64,000 nt of DNA from TMED27 sp041397865 (GTDB lineage Bacteria > Pseudomonadota > Alphaproteobacteria > Micavibrionales > Micavibrionaceae): positions 434,001-498,000 of the forward strand of contig JAWKVT010000002.1 in the NCBI GenBank assembly GCA_041397865.1, given 5' to 3'. The notes under the pieces were generated by a model. That model was given only the letters and a program-made list of their open reading frames with translations. It had not been told where the DNA came from and did not search any database. Position 1 is the first letter of the stretch, and each line of letters begins with the position of its first letter. A program made the position numbers and the translations under genes. Shown here one piece after another: positions 53,173-61,920 of this stretch.

Positions 53173-54293
53173 CTACGCCGCCCTCGCTTCAAAGTCGATG
53201 CGCGGATCGACCATCACATAAACGATATCGGGCGCACCAGATGCATCACCAAAGAGATGAGCGCGAATAGTGGTACAAAGTCCCCTCAGAACGACGGGAT
53301 AATCGCGACGATCACGCTCTCATACCCGAGCAGCCCGAGACCGTCCAGTGAGAAAATCACCTCAATCACCAGCGACCCTGTAAAGAAAATATGCACAAAC
53401 GCTGCAGGAAATCTCGGCACCTACAATAATCATCGCATTGCGAAACACATGCCCGTAAAGCACCTGTTTCTCACCTAGCCCTTCTGCCTGCGCGGTCAGC
53501 ACATATTGCTTGCCGATCTCATTCCGGTGCAAACGAGTTCTTTGGTCAGCAGCGTGAGCGAGGCAAATCCAGTTTATCACTTCATCGCCGCAATGGGTAA
53601 AACCATGTGCCACATATAATCCAGCGCAGCTGATAAAGCCTATCTCCTCCCATCCGTCCGAAACCAGCCCGGCGCAAGCGGGAATAAATCGAAATACCGC
53701 CCCCGGCAAACACCACAATCAGCAAGATGGCAAACATGAAAGACGAACGCATAGCCGATAAACACCGCCGCACTCGTCCATGTCAAATTTCGACCCGTCA
53801 CGCACCGCTTTCTTGATCCCCCAGCGGGAATCGTAATGAGATCAGGTAAATAATCAGCGTTGACCAAAGTCCCAGCGCGAAATCGACAACGCATTTTCTC
53901 CAGCACCAGCTCCATCACATTAATATCGCGGTAATAACTATCCCCCAGATCAAACCGCGCATAGTTCTTCAGCATAATCCAGAACCGCTCCGGCGCAGGC
54001 TTGTCAAATCCATACAGCGCCTCAAGCTCCGCAATAAATTCAGGGTCCAGTCCCTGCGCCCCGCGATACTTCCCGCCTTGCCCCGTGGCCGTTTGCGACA
54101 TCGCCCCAATGGAATCGCCGCCTGAACTGCCGCCAAAGCGCGCCGTGGCCTCGCTGCCATGGCCCTGCAACTGCGCAATCATCTTCTCCACCGGCCCACC
54201 GGGCACAAATTGCACAATCACAAATGAAAGCAACAAAATTCCCAGTAGCGTCGGGATCATCAAAAGCAAGCGTTTGAGAATATATGTGACCAT
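53173..54293 (-). pseudogene. yejB: YejB-type ABC permease gene broken by several frameshifts
   Basis: The first 130 residues are intact (MVTYILKRLLLMIPTLLGIL, QLQGHGSEATARFGG, FIAELEALYGFDKPAPERFW). After VMELVLEKM the frame changes repeatedly: WTSAAVFIGYAF, FAILLIVVFAGG, DEIGKQYVLTAQAEGLGEKQ-like and VLYGHVFRNAMIIV are found in different frames, and MVDPRIDFEARAA ends the gene at 53173. Each break looks like a lost single base. With YejE it would form the channel of a peptide importer. Confidence 0.8.
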
Positions 54294-54314
54294 AAACAGG
54301 GAGTATAAAGAGAT

Positions 54315-55517
54315 TTATCCAAGGCCAAAACTGTAATTTCTTCCTTTAAAGATCATACTCACGTTTTTCGGAAGGCTTAAAGCATGCTTGATTAATGCGT
54401 TTTGCCTTCCGCTTCCTATACACAAATCTTCTGTTTTCCCAGAGGCATGGAGCGTAAAAGAAACTCCAATCGGGGAATCAAACTTTATATGTCCTTGAGT
54501 GCCACATAAACGCCTTTCTTTAGTGAGTTCTTCTGCAGCTTTTTTTTGCCCCTGCAACGTTATGTATCCACTGCCTTTTCTTAGTTGCGTCATCGCTCGT
54601 TCAACGATGGCAAGTTTTCCGGCATCTGACGAATTAATCCGGAAACGTGTCGTTCCCGTAAAATCAGTGTCCACTTGTGCCTGCATATGGAACTGTAAAC
54701 GCAGTGATGAATCTCCGGGCTTTACACCTGTGATGCGGCCAGCCTCATCAAGCTCTAAAAACTCAACCGCATATCCGGGGACAAGTGTAAGGTTCCGTTC
54801 GGTTACATTCCCCCAGCGATTTGTTAAATCAACGCGAATAAAGGTTCTGTTTTCGTCGATGTCACCCTTTAGTGAACCGAATTTTTGATTTACTTGTGAG
54901 GCTGTCGCCCTCTTTATAATATTACCGTCTTCCGGAAACATTCGGGCTTTTAAGCGAAGAGCATTTTCTCTGTTCAGAACCGCAAACTCAGCATTTTTTT
55001 GAGCTGTGATACCTCCATTATCTACGGCATTAGTTGTGCTTTTAAGCCCTCCGCGTAATTCACGGCTAAGAACACGTTCGACTGCCGGGTGGTCAATGTT
55101 GAGGTCTGTAACAATAGGAAAGCTGTGCAGTGGCTTCGCTCCATTTCCATTTGTGTATGCGCAAGCATGTTTAGAAAGTTCTTCACAGAGGGCTCCCCGG
55201 TAAAAAACAAATCCCGCGGCGTCTCCATGTTTGTTTTGTCCAAGTGTTACAAGGGCGGCTTCATTTCCCTTTGTAAGGGAGTCCAAGTGTTGTTCAAGTT
55301 GTTTTAGATGTAAAACATTTGATAAAGCGATTTTGTTTTGCTCAAAAAACGAAAGCGTAGAATCCAAGGAGCCGATGATCCCCAACTGACCACGTCCTCT
55401 CAGAATAAGGGGTAGTGCAAAGGGCTGCTCGCTGCTCACGATAGATTTGAGTTGCCTGGTGCCGGTGTTTAAATCAGCTCTTGTGATTTTATTCGGTAAT
55501 TCAATTTGTTGACGCAT
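54315..55517 (-). CDS. Unknown 400-residue protein
   Basis: No family is recognised and no signal peptide or membrane helix is seen. The protein is polar with mixed alpha and beta regions; notable are ALVTLGQNKHGDAAGFVFYR near residue 88, LRGGLKSTTNAVDNGG, an MQAQVDTDFTGTTRFRINSS stretch and a C-terminal KFDSPIGVSFTLHASGKTED. Codon use is more AT-rich than in kdsB or yejA. It lies 21 bases upstream of yejB on the same strand, thus inside the scattered yej cluster, which suggests insertion by transfer. Its ribosome-binding site is weak. Confidence 0.6.
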   Translation of the reverse strand: MRQQIELPNKITRADLNTGTRQLKSIVSSEQPFALPLILRGRGQLGIIGSLDSTLSFFEQNKIALSNVLHLKQLEQHLDSLTKGNEAALVTLGQNKHGDAAGFVFYRGALCEELSKHACAYTNGNGAKPLHSFPIVTDLNIDHPAVERVLSRELRGGLKSTTNAVDNGGITAQKNAEFAVLNRENALRLKARMFPEDGNIIKRATASQVNQKFGSLKGDIDENRTFIRVDLTNRWGNVTERNLTLVPGYAVEFLELDEAGRITGVKPGDSSLRLQFHMQAQVDTDFTGTTRFRINSSDAGKLAIVERAMTQLRKGSGYITLQGQKKAAEELTKERRLCGTQGHIKFDSPIGVSFTLHASGKTEDLCIGSGRQNALIKHALSLPKNVSMIFKGRNYSFGLG

Positions 55518-55565
55518 TTAGAGGAGGTACCACATAAAATTAATTATGTCAACGAAGGCTGAAGC

Positions 55566-56183
55566 CTAAGGCCGCACATTCCACGCATCCACCCGCCAAA
55601 CCCCGTTTTCATGCTTGAAAACGGCGAGCGCCCCGGTGGAAAGCTTGATCTTATGTTTCGCCGCAAACCCTTCAAAATCCCCGATAATATGCGGCGCAAA
55701 ACGGGCAATACCGTTGGATGTGACCACCAGAACCGTTTCATTGTCGTTATGGGCGCAAATCTGGCTCGCAAAATCTTTCCACCCTTGAATAATCCCATCC
55801 GGGTCAACCTTCCACCCCTCCGGCACAATCGCCTGTTCATCCCAATCTTTTATCGCCTGCACCCCTATACGCGCAATCACTGCGTCCTCGGTCTTGTTTT
55901 CATCAGGGCCGTAGTCAATTTCATTAAAGAGATCAAGCTGATAAATCGGATTCGTAACGCCGGACTCCCGTATTGCACCTTGCGCCGTCTCAATCGTACG
56001 CTTTAAATTTGAAGTGTAAACAACATCTGGTATCAGTTTGTTTTCGCTTAAATAACACCCGATAGCGCGGGCCTGCTCATGTCCTTTTTCCACCAGCGGC
56101 AAATCCGTTCGCCCCCCCACCCGCGTCGGCGTATCGCCGGGGCCGAATGTATTGCCGTGTCTTGCTATGATTAATGTTGTCAT
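55566..56183 (-). CDS. Histidine phosphatase (phosphoglycerate-mutase-like) family protein
   Basis: A 205-residue enzyme with the phosphohistidine motif LIIARHGNTFGPGDTPTRVG, the second conserved arginine in VVYTSNLKRTIETAQGAI, a glutamate in NEIDYGPDENKTEDAV and the usual late histidine replaced by asparagine in VVTSNGIARFAPHIIGDFEG, where the family normally has SHG. That change may weaken catalysis. It could be a sugar-phosphate phosphatase linked to kdsB encoded upstream, but the substrate is unknown. A palindromic repeat lies between the two genes. Confidence 0.8.
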   Translation of the reverse strand: MTTLIIARHGNTFGPGDTPTRVGGRTDLPLVEKGHEQARAIGCYLSENKLIPDVVYTSNLKRTIETAQGAIRESGVTNPIYQLDLFNEIDYGPDENKTEDAVIARIGVQAIKDWDEQAIVPEGWKVDPDGIIQGWKDFASQICAHNDNETVLVVTSNGIARFAPHIIGDFEGFAAKHKIKLSTGALAVFKHENGVWRVDAWNVRP

Positions 56184-56192
56184 ACAGATTTT

Positions 56193-56270
56193 TTAAACCA
56201 CCAAGCCACAAAGGACACCAAGTTTTTAATAATAAATTCTTCTTGGTGTCTCCGTGTCTTGGTGGTTTAA
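56193..56270. repeat. Inverted-repeat element between kdsB and the phosphatase gene
   Basis: The arms TTAAACCACCAAG (56193-56205) and CTTGGTGGTTTAA (56258-56270) are perfect, and inner arms ending in CACCAAG (56216-56222) and its complement near 56242 extend the pairing to about 29 bases with few mismatches. The loop is AT-rich. The right end supplies the kdsB stop codon. It shares the AACCAC-N-AAG pattern with the element at 46023-46163. Confidence 0.75.
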
Positions 56271-57061
56271 CCTTTTAATAGTTTCTCCGCCCGCGCCAAA
56301 TCCTCCGGCGTATCAATGCCCGATTGAATTTTGCCCTTATCAATATCAACCTTCACAGCCGTAACCTTAATCCCGTTCTCCAGCATGCGAAGCTGCTCCA
56401 GCCCCTCAAGCTGTTCATAAACCCCTTGGGGCAGGGCGCAAAAACGCTCCAGAACATCCACCCGAAACCCGTAGAGCCCCATATGCTGATATACCGGCGA
56501 AAAGTCGCCTTCACCGCGCATCGCTTCTTCCTTGCGAATGCCCGGAATGATGTTTTTGGAAAACCACAAGGCCTGCCCGTCTTCCTGTACAATAGCCGTC
56601 GTCCCGCTAAACGGCGTCGTTTTCTTGGCCTCACGCAAACGGTCCAGATCGTCCCAACTGAGGCGGTGCACAGGCGTCACGACCTCGGCATGTGGATCAT
56701 CCTGAAACGCCTGAATAAGCGCTCTCACGACATGCGGCGGTGTAAACGGCGCATCGCCCTGTAAATTAATCACAAAGTCCGGCCAGTCATCAAGTTGCCG
56801 CAGCGCCGAAAGCACGCGATCAGAACCCGTCGGGCAACTCGGAGGAGTCATAATACACTCCGCCTCCAGTTCCGCCGCATGTTCGGCAATACGCCGATCC
56901 TCCGTACAAACGAAATAGCTCAACCCGTCAATTTCTTCGGCCAGCCCGCGGGCGAGGGCCACAACGCGGCTCAGCATACTCTGCCCCGCAATTTCCGCCA
57001 GCGGCTTCCCCGGAAACCGGGTGGAGGCATAGCGCGCCGGTATCGCAATCGCAATCCTCAT
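56267..57061 (-). CDS. kdsB: 3-deoxy-manno-octulosonate cytidylyltransferase
   Basis: A 264-residue enzyme activating Kdo with CTP for lipopolysaccharide synthesis. The nucleotide site is IAIPARYASTRFPGKPLAEI, the metal and sugar sites are in CPTGSDRVLSALRQLDDWPD and VINLQGDAPFTPPHVVRALI, and YQHMGLYGFRVDVLERF with the final GIDTPEDLARAEKLL is standard. The ATG directly follows the yejA stop (TAAATG). The C-terminal end falls in a palindromic repeat. Confidence 0.94.
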   Translation of the reverse strand: MRIAIAIPARYASTRFPGKPLAEIAGQSMLSRVVALARGLAEEIDGLSYFVCTEDRRIAEHAAELEAECIMTPPSCPTGSDRVLSALRQLDDWPDFVINLQGDAPFTPPHVVRALIQAFQDDPHAEVVTPVHRLSWDDLDRLREAKKTTPFSGTTAIVQEDGQALWFSKNIIPGIRKEEAMRGEGDFSPVYQHMGLYGFRVDVLERFCALPQGVYEQLEGLEQLRMLENGIKVTAVKVDIDKGKIQSGIDTPEDLARAEKLLKG

Positions 57062-58894
57062 TTACCGAACCTCCTTCGCCCACCACGTATCGGAAATCAA
57101 CGGACTGATATCCGAAAGCGGGTCCGGGCGCTGGATATCCGCCCAATGCGCAATCCGCCATTTCGGGTAATGCCACATAGGGATAACATAATGCCCGTGC
57201 AGCAAAATCCGGTCCATCGCCCGCACCACCGTCACCAACTCCTCGCGGCTGCTCGTTTGCACCAGCTCCTCAATCAGCGTATCCAGCGCTTCGCTTTCAA
57301 TGCCGATATAATTGCGTGATCCTTCAATCCCCGCCTTCTCGCTGCCCCAAAAATCACGCTGCTCATTCCCCGGAGAGTTTGATTGGCCAAAGGCCGCAAT
57401 CGTCATATCAAAATCAAACGCGTTCATCCGGTTTTGATACTGCGCACTATCCACCACGCGGAAATTCGCCTTTACGCCGATGCGTTGCAAATTTTTGACA
57501 AAGGGCAGAACCCAGCGCTCAAACTGCGGGTTCGAATCCAGAATTTCAAACTCCAGCCGCACCCCGTCTTTTGAACGAATACCATCCTCGCCCAAAGCCC
57601 AGCCCGCCGCATCCAGCATTTGCACGGCCTTGCGCAAATTCGCCCGCGCGTTGCCCGATCCATCCGTCACGGGCGGTTTATATTCTTCCGTAAACACATC
57701 ATCGGGAATCTGTCCGCGAAAACGCTCCAGCAATGCCAGCTCTTCCCCTTGCGGCAGTCCCGAAGACGCCAACTCCGAATTTTCGTAATAGCTGTCCGTC
57801 CGGGTATAAGTGCCATAGGCAAACTGCTTGTTCGACCATTCAAAATCAAACGCGAAGGATAAAGCCTCCCGCACCGCCGGGTCTTTGAAAACATCACGCC
57901 GGATATTGTAAACAAACCCCTGCATTCCTGCCGGGCGTGCATTGTCAATTTCTTCCTTAACAATCCGCCCGTCTTTAACCGGCGCAGCATCATAAGCCGT
58001 CGCCCAAAGCTTGGCCGTGTTTTCAATCTGTACATCAAACTCCCCGGCAAAAAACGCCTCCAGCGCCACATTGCTGTCACGGTAATAATCGTAAGTAATG
58101 CGCTCAAAATTGTAGAAGCCCTTAAAAAACGGCAAATCTTTGCCCCACCAATCATCCCGGCGAACATATTCAAGCCTGCGTCCCGCCTCGACCTTGCCAA
58201 TGCGGTAAGGCCCGCTGCCCAGTGGAGGTTCCAGAGAAGTCTGGTTAAATATGCGCCCCTCGCTCGTCCAGTAATGCTTCGGCAAAATCGACATCTCCGC
58301 GATAATCAGCGGTAGCTCTATATTTCCCGCAACCTTAAATGTAAACTTCACCCGCCGTTCAGAAAGCGCCTCGGCCTTTTCAACATCCCCGTAATAGGCT
58401 TTAAAAAACGGCTGGCCCTGATCGCGCAACGTCTCAAACGTCCACACAACATCCTCCGCTGTCAGCGCCGTTCCATCCGCCCACTTCGCTTCCGGACGAA
58501 TATTAAACGCCACCCATGAGCTATCCTCCGGCACTTCAATGCTCTCGGCGAGAATTCCGTAAAGCGTAAACGGCTCATCCCATGAGTTCTGCATCAGACT
58601 TTCATAAACAAGCCCCGAACGGATAAAGCTCATCCCCGCCGCCGGGGACCCTTTAACAATAAAGGGATTAAGCGAATCAAACGATCCAATGGCGTTCAGC
58701 TTCAACGTCCCGCCTTTCGGCGCATCCGGGTTCACGTAATCTACATGCTTAAAATCCGGCCCGTATTTCGGCGTACCATGCAGCGCAACCGCATGCACCG
58801 GCTGCGGCGCGATAGGCTCAGGCACCGGGCTCTCCGCCCACGCAGGAGCGGATAAAAACGATAGAAACAATAGCAATGATGTAAATTTTTTCAT
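57062..58894 (-). CDS. yejA: Peptide ABC transporter substrate-binding protein YejA
   Basis: A 610-residue periplasmic binding protein of the SBP_bac_5 family. Residues 1-21 are a signal peptide (FTSLLLFLSFLSAPAWA). The YejA-type start ALHGTPKYGPDFKHVDYVNP, then DAPKGGTLKLNAIGSFDSLN, and the RPEAKWADGTALTAEDVVWT, GSGPYRIGKVEAGRRLEYVR and GFVYNIRRDVFKDPAVREAL motifs are clear. It captures oligopeptides for the YejB-YejE channel and YejF ATPase. Unlike its permease genes it is intact. GGGGGAG lies just before the ATG at 58894; an ATG 12 bases upstream is possible. Confidence 0.92.
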   Translation of the reverse strand: MKKFTSLLLFLSFLSAPAWAESPVPEPIAPQPVHAVALHGTPKYGPDFKHVDYVNPDAPKGGTLKLNAIGSFDSLNPFIVKGSPAAGMSFIRSGLVYESLMQNSWDEPFTLYGILAESIEVPEDSSWVAFNIRPEAKWADGTALTAEDVVWTFETLRDQGQPFFKAYYGDVEKAEALSERRVKFTFKVAGNIELPLIIAEMSILPKHYWTSEGRIFNQTSLEPPLGSGPYRIGKVEAGRRLEYVRRDDWWGKDLPFFKGFYNFERITYDYYRDSNVALEAFFAGEFDVQIENTAKLWATAYDAAPVKDGRIVKEEIDNARPAGMQGFVYNIRRDVFKDPAVREALSFAFDFEWSNKQFAYGTYTRTDSYYENSELASSGLPQGEELALLERFRGQIPDDVFTEEYKPPVTDGSGNARANLRKAVQMLDAAGWALGEDGIRSKDGVRLEFEILDSNPQFERWVLPFVKNLQRIGVKANFRVVDSAQYQNRMNAFDFDMTIAAFGQSNSPGNEQRDFWGSEKAGIEGSRNYIGIESEALDTLIEELVQTSSREELVTVVRAMDRILLHGHYVIPMWHYPKWRIAHWADIQRPDPLSDISPLISDTWWAKEVR

Positions 58895-58936
58895 GGTCTC
58901 CCCCATTTTGCCGCCTGATGGTATGGTGGATATAAC

Positions 58937-58959
58937 GCCGGATCAAGTCCGGCATGACA
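58937..58959. repeat. REP-like palindrome
   Basis: GCCGGATCAAGTCCGGC at 58937-58953 followed by ATGACA is a hairpin-forming sequence of the kind found dispersed between genes in many alphaproteobacteria. It sits between yejA and the TipF-like gene and has no T-run, so it is a repeat more likely than a terminator. Confidence 0.65.
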
Positions 58960-58970
58960 GAATTCAAAAA

Positions 58971-60290
58971 TTAAGCCGCATCTCCACCCGCTATTCCGCG
59001 CTGCTGCCTTACCCGTTCCATATACGCCCCTTCCAGTTCAGGCTTGCCGAAGAGATACCCTTGCCCGTAATGAATGTCATAATCTAAAAGCTCGCGCATC
59101 TGCTCTTCGCTTTCGATTCGCTCGACAATCACGCCGATCCCGTTCGCCTCCAGCTTGCGCTTGGCTCTGTGCAGGGCGGATAAATCCTTTCCGCTCCAGC
59201 CCGCATTAAGCTTTTCCGCCGCAAACTTCACAAACCGGATTTTAAAATGCTGCAAATCCGCGATATCAAGATTGAGCGTTTCCACATGATCCAGTGAAAA
59301 GCTGCACCCCAGCCTCCCCAAACCGCGCATAATTTCCAGCAGGGCAGGGGCCATGGCGTCAAAATCGCTCTGACGAATTTCAAACACCAAACGCGGCGCC
59401 AGCGCCCGGTTTTTCGACACAAATCCCAGCAAACGTTTCATAAAAATAGCGTTCTTAAGCGTGGAGTTTTTCACATTAATAAAAAACGGCGCGGGGCGTT
59501 TCAAATGCGCGGACCCTTGAATGGTTTTCAGACAATGCAGCAAGAGCAGGCTGTCAATCTCTCCGTCCAGATTATCCTGTTCCGCCACGGCCATATAGCG
59601 CCCGGCAGGCAGGTATTGTCCGGGCCGTGCCCGAATCCGCGCAAACATCTCATAAAACCGCACCTGCCGTTGCGGTAACCGCACGATCGGCTGAATAAAC
59701 ACATCCACCCGCTTTTCCGCCAGCGCATGATGAACCAGTTCGCGCACAATATTGTCGCTTACGCTCTCATAATCCTCATCCCCGGAAATTTCCACCGTCT
59801 CGGCCTCGGGAATTTTTTGCGGTTTCACCGCTCGCGGAGATCGCGGCAAAGGCTTTGTATCCAGCCCCAGCGGCAACGCCGCCCGGCCCGGATTGCCCGG
59901 CACATCCACCGGCACATCCAATACCAAAACATCCCGCTCTTGTGCCTCTTTTTTCTCCGGCACAGGCACTTCCTTTTTCGCGCTATTCTCTTTCAACGCG
60001 TCAATCTCCGCCTTGCTGGCTTTCATCTCTTTCGCCAGCGCATCTTGCCCGTCTTTCAGCGTTTTAAACTTAAAGCTTGCCGCTTGCTCCCAAAATTCCC
60101 GCCGGGAAATTTCCGCCTCAATCATCCCCACAAGGCTAAAAATCCCGACACTCAGCAGCGCCAGCGGAATCGAAATAAACCCGAGCAGCACAGTGGTCAC
60201 AACGGCGATGATCCCCGCCGTCACCATCGTCAAGCGTCCGTTTTTGTAAGGCCGCGCCCGCCCTTTTTTCTGTCGCTTTTTACCTGCCAT
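58971..60290 (-). CDS. TipF-like membrane protein with degenerate EAL domain
   Basis: About 439 residues: two membrane helices at about 20-60 (MVTAGIIAVVTTVLLGFISI, LALLSVGIFSLVGMIEAEIS), a coiled-coil region (DALAKEMKASKAEIDALKEN), a Pro-rich linker, and an EAL domain from about 190. The EAL signature reads EMFAR, FINVKNS and FEIRQSD keep key residues, but the DDFG loop is LDHVETLNLD, so phosphodiesterase activity is unlikely while cyclic-di-GMP binding is possible. This is the layout of Caulobacter TipF, a cyclic-di-GMP receptor for flagellum placement. The ATG at 60290 overlaps the pyrD end by 11 bases. Confidence 0.75.
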   Translation of the reverse strand: MAGKKRQKKGRARPYKNGRLTMVTAGIIAVVTTVLLGFISIPLALLSVGIFSLVGMIEAEISRREFWEQAASFKFKTLKDGQDALAKEMKASKAEIDALKENSAKKEVPVPEKKEAQERDVLVLDVPVDVPGNPGRAALPLGLDTKPLPRSPRAVKPQKIPEAETVEISGDEDYESVSDNIVRELVHHALAEKRVDVFIQPIVRLPQRQVRFYEMFARIRARPGQYLPAGRYMAVAEQDNLDGEIDSLLLLHCLKTIQGSAHLKRPAPFFINVKNSTLKNAIFMKRLLGFVSKNRALAPRLVFEIRQSDFDAMAPALLEIMRGLGRLGCSFSLDHVETLNLDIADLQHFKIRFVKFAAEKLNAGWSGKDLSALHRAKRKLEANGIGVIVERIESEEQMRELLDYDIHYGQGYLFGKPELEGAYMERVRQQRGIAGGDAA

Positions 60291-61356
60291 GATCGGCCCC
60301 CACAGCATCCGTAATATTCGAATATCCATCCTCTTTCAACAGGTTTAAAAGTTCTTTGTTGATCTCCCCCGCCACGCCCGGTCCTTTATATACCAGCGCG
60401 GAATAAAGCTGTACCAGACTAGCTCCGGCTTTAATCTTCGCATAAGCCTGCGCACCGCTCGAAACGCCGCCCACCCCGATAATCGGAATTTTTCCGCCCG
60501 TGAGCTTGTAAAAATTTCCCACCACTTCCGTCGATTTATCGCTCAAGGGCTGCCCGCTTAATCCGCCTTTTTCGGATGCAAAGTTCTCCGGCAAAAATTC
60601 TGGACGCTCCAGCGTCGTGTTGGTGAGAATAAGCCCGTCCACGCCGCCATCCAGCGCTGCACCCGCCAGTTCCTCCTGCTGCGCTTCGCTTAAATCCGGT
60701 GCCAGCTTCACAAGAACCGGCGGCGGATGCTCCCCGCATGCCTTACGCCGCGCCTCATGCACCGCCTCCAGCAATGCCAGCAACGGTTCCCGGCTTTGCA
60801 AATCCCGCAATCCCGGCGTATTGGGCGAAGATATATTGATCGTTAAATAATCCGCCATCGGCCCCAGCATTTTAATAAGCGCCGCATAATCTTTTGCCGG
60901 ATTTTCTTGCGTCTTGTTCATGCCGATATTAAGGCCGACAACCCCGCGCGCCCGCTGCCCCTTGGCCAGAAACCGCTCCAGGTTGGCTTTAAACGCATTC
61001 ATCCCGCCATTGGGAAATCCCATGCGGTTAATCACCGCCTCATGCGCCGGATCACGGAAAATACGAGGGCGCGGGTTTCCGTCCTGCGGCTTCGGTGTCA
61101 CCGTCCCCGGCTCCACAAACCCGAAACCTAACTTAAAGCAAGCGCCAATGACTTCCGCGTTTTTATCAAATCCCGCCGCCAACCCCAGAGGGTTAGGGAA
61201 TTTAAGTCCCCAAAGCGTTTGCTCCAGCGCGCTATCAACCACCGCGCGACAAGACGGTATCGCGCCCGCCTTCATCGCCTTGATCGTCAAACCATGCGCG
61301 CGTTCAGGCTCAATCGTAAAGAGCAGCGGCCTTGCAAGAGCGTAAAAATCAACCAT
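60280..61356 (-). CDS. pyrD: Dihydroorotate dehydrogenase (quinone), class 2
   Basis: A 358-residue membrane-associated flavoenzyme of pyrimidine synthesis. Motifs: FPNPLGLAAGFDKNAEVIGA, GFVEPGTVTPKPQDGNPRPR, RNMGFPNGG-like INRMGFPNGGMNAFKANLER, YLTINISSPNTPGLRDLQSR with the catalytic serine region, LVKLAPDLSEAQQEELAGAA, LILTNTTLERPEF and the FMN-phosphate site PIIGVGGVSSGAQAYAKIKA. The N-terminal LARPLLFTIEPERAHGLTIK is the membrane-binding helix of class 2. It is followed by the TipF-like gene in an overlap. Confidence 0.97.
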   Translation of the reverse strand: MVDFYALARPLLFTIEPERAHGLTIKAMKAGAIPSCRAVVDSALEQTLWGLKFPNPLGLAAGFDKNAEVIGACFKLGFGFVEPGTVTPKPQDGNPRPRIFRDPAHEAVINRMGFPNGGMNAFKANLERFLAKGQRARGVVGLNIGMNKTQENPAKDYAALIKMLGPMADYLTINISSPNTPGLRDLQSREPLLALLEAVHEARRKACGEHPPPVLVKLAPDLSEAQQEELAGAALDGGVDGLILTNTTLERPEFLPENFASEKGGLSGQPLSDKSTEVVGNFYKLTGGKIPIIGVGGVSSGAQAYAKIKAGASLVQLYSALVYKGPGVAGEINKELLNLLKEDGYSNITDAVGADHGR

Positions 61357-61365
61357 ATTACAGGT

Positions 61366-61917
61366 TTAAGGCATTTTCCTGATAACGTCCATGCCCGCTT
61401 GCAAATATCCCCAACCCGTGATGAGCGTAAGGACCGCCGCGCCTGCCAGCGCGATGTTCCCGATCAGGGTTGCCAAAAACATATACGGCCCGACGATCAA
61501 AAACCCTAAGGCCGCCATTTGCAGCGTTGTTTTCCATTTAGCAAGGTTTGTGACAGGCAGCTTGACACCTTTCGGCCCCAGATATTCACGCAAACCCGAA
61601 ACAATAAATTCACGCACAATAATAACCACGACCGACAAGACCATCAGCCCGTCAATCCGCCCCGCCGCAACCAGCATCAGCATAATGGTCACAACGAAAA
61701 CCTTGTCGGAAATCGGGTCGATCATCGCGCCAAATTCCGATTGCTGATTAAAACGCCGGGCAATCCAGCCATCAAGAAAGTCTGTCACCGCGCCAATGGC
61801 ATAAAGCCCCAGACACGTCCACGCCGCCCATTCCATCGGCAGAAAAAACAGCGCGATCATCACTGGCAATAAAGCCATCCGGCCAAGTGTCAATATATTA
61901 GGAATCGTCCAGATCAT
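61366..61917 (-). CDS. pgsA: CDP-diacylglycerol-glycerol-3-phosphate 3-phosphatidyltransferase
   Basis: A 183-residue membrane enzyme of phosphatidylglycerol synthesis. The CDP-alcohol phosphotransferase motif D-x2-DG-x2-AR-x8-G-x3-D-x3-D is intact as TDFLDGWIARRFNQQSEFGA with MIDPISDKV. The start IPNILTLGRMALLPVMIALF and the late LREYLGPKGVKLPVTNLAKW are PgsA hallmarks. About five membrane helices are expected. It lies three bases downstream of the EEP gene and ten bases upstream of pyrD, so these are co-transcribed. Confidence 0.93.
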   Translation of the reverse strand: MIWTIPNILTLGRMALLPVMIALFFLPMEWAAWTCLGLYAIGAVTDFLDGWIARRFNQQSEFGAMIDPISDKVFVVTIMLMLVAAGRIDGLMVLSVVVIIVREFIVSGLREYLGPKGVKLPVTNLAKWKTTLQMAALGFLIVGPYMFLATLIGNIALAGAAVLTLITGWGYLQAGMDVIRKMP

Positions 61918-61920
61918 GGG

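Noticed and set aside
55521..55563. Strong AGGAGG on the plus strand followed by an ATG
   Set aside because: The frame closes after seven codons and the distance to the ATG is too long.
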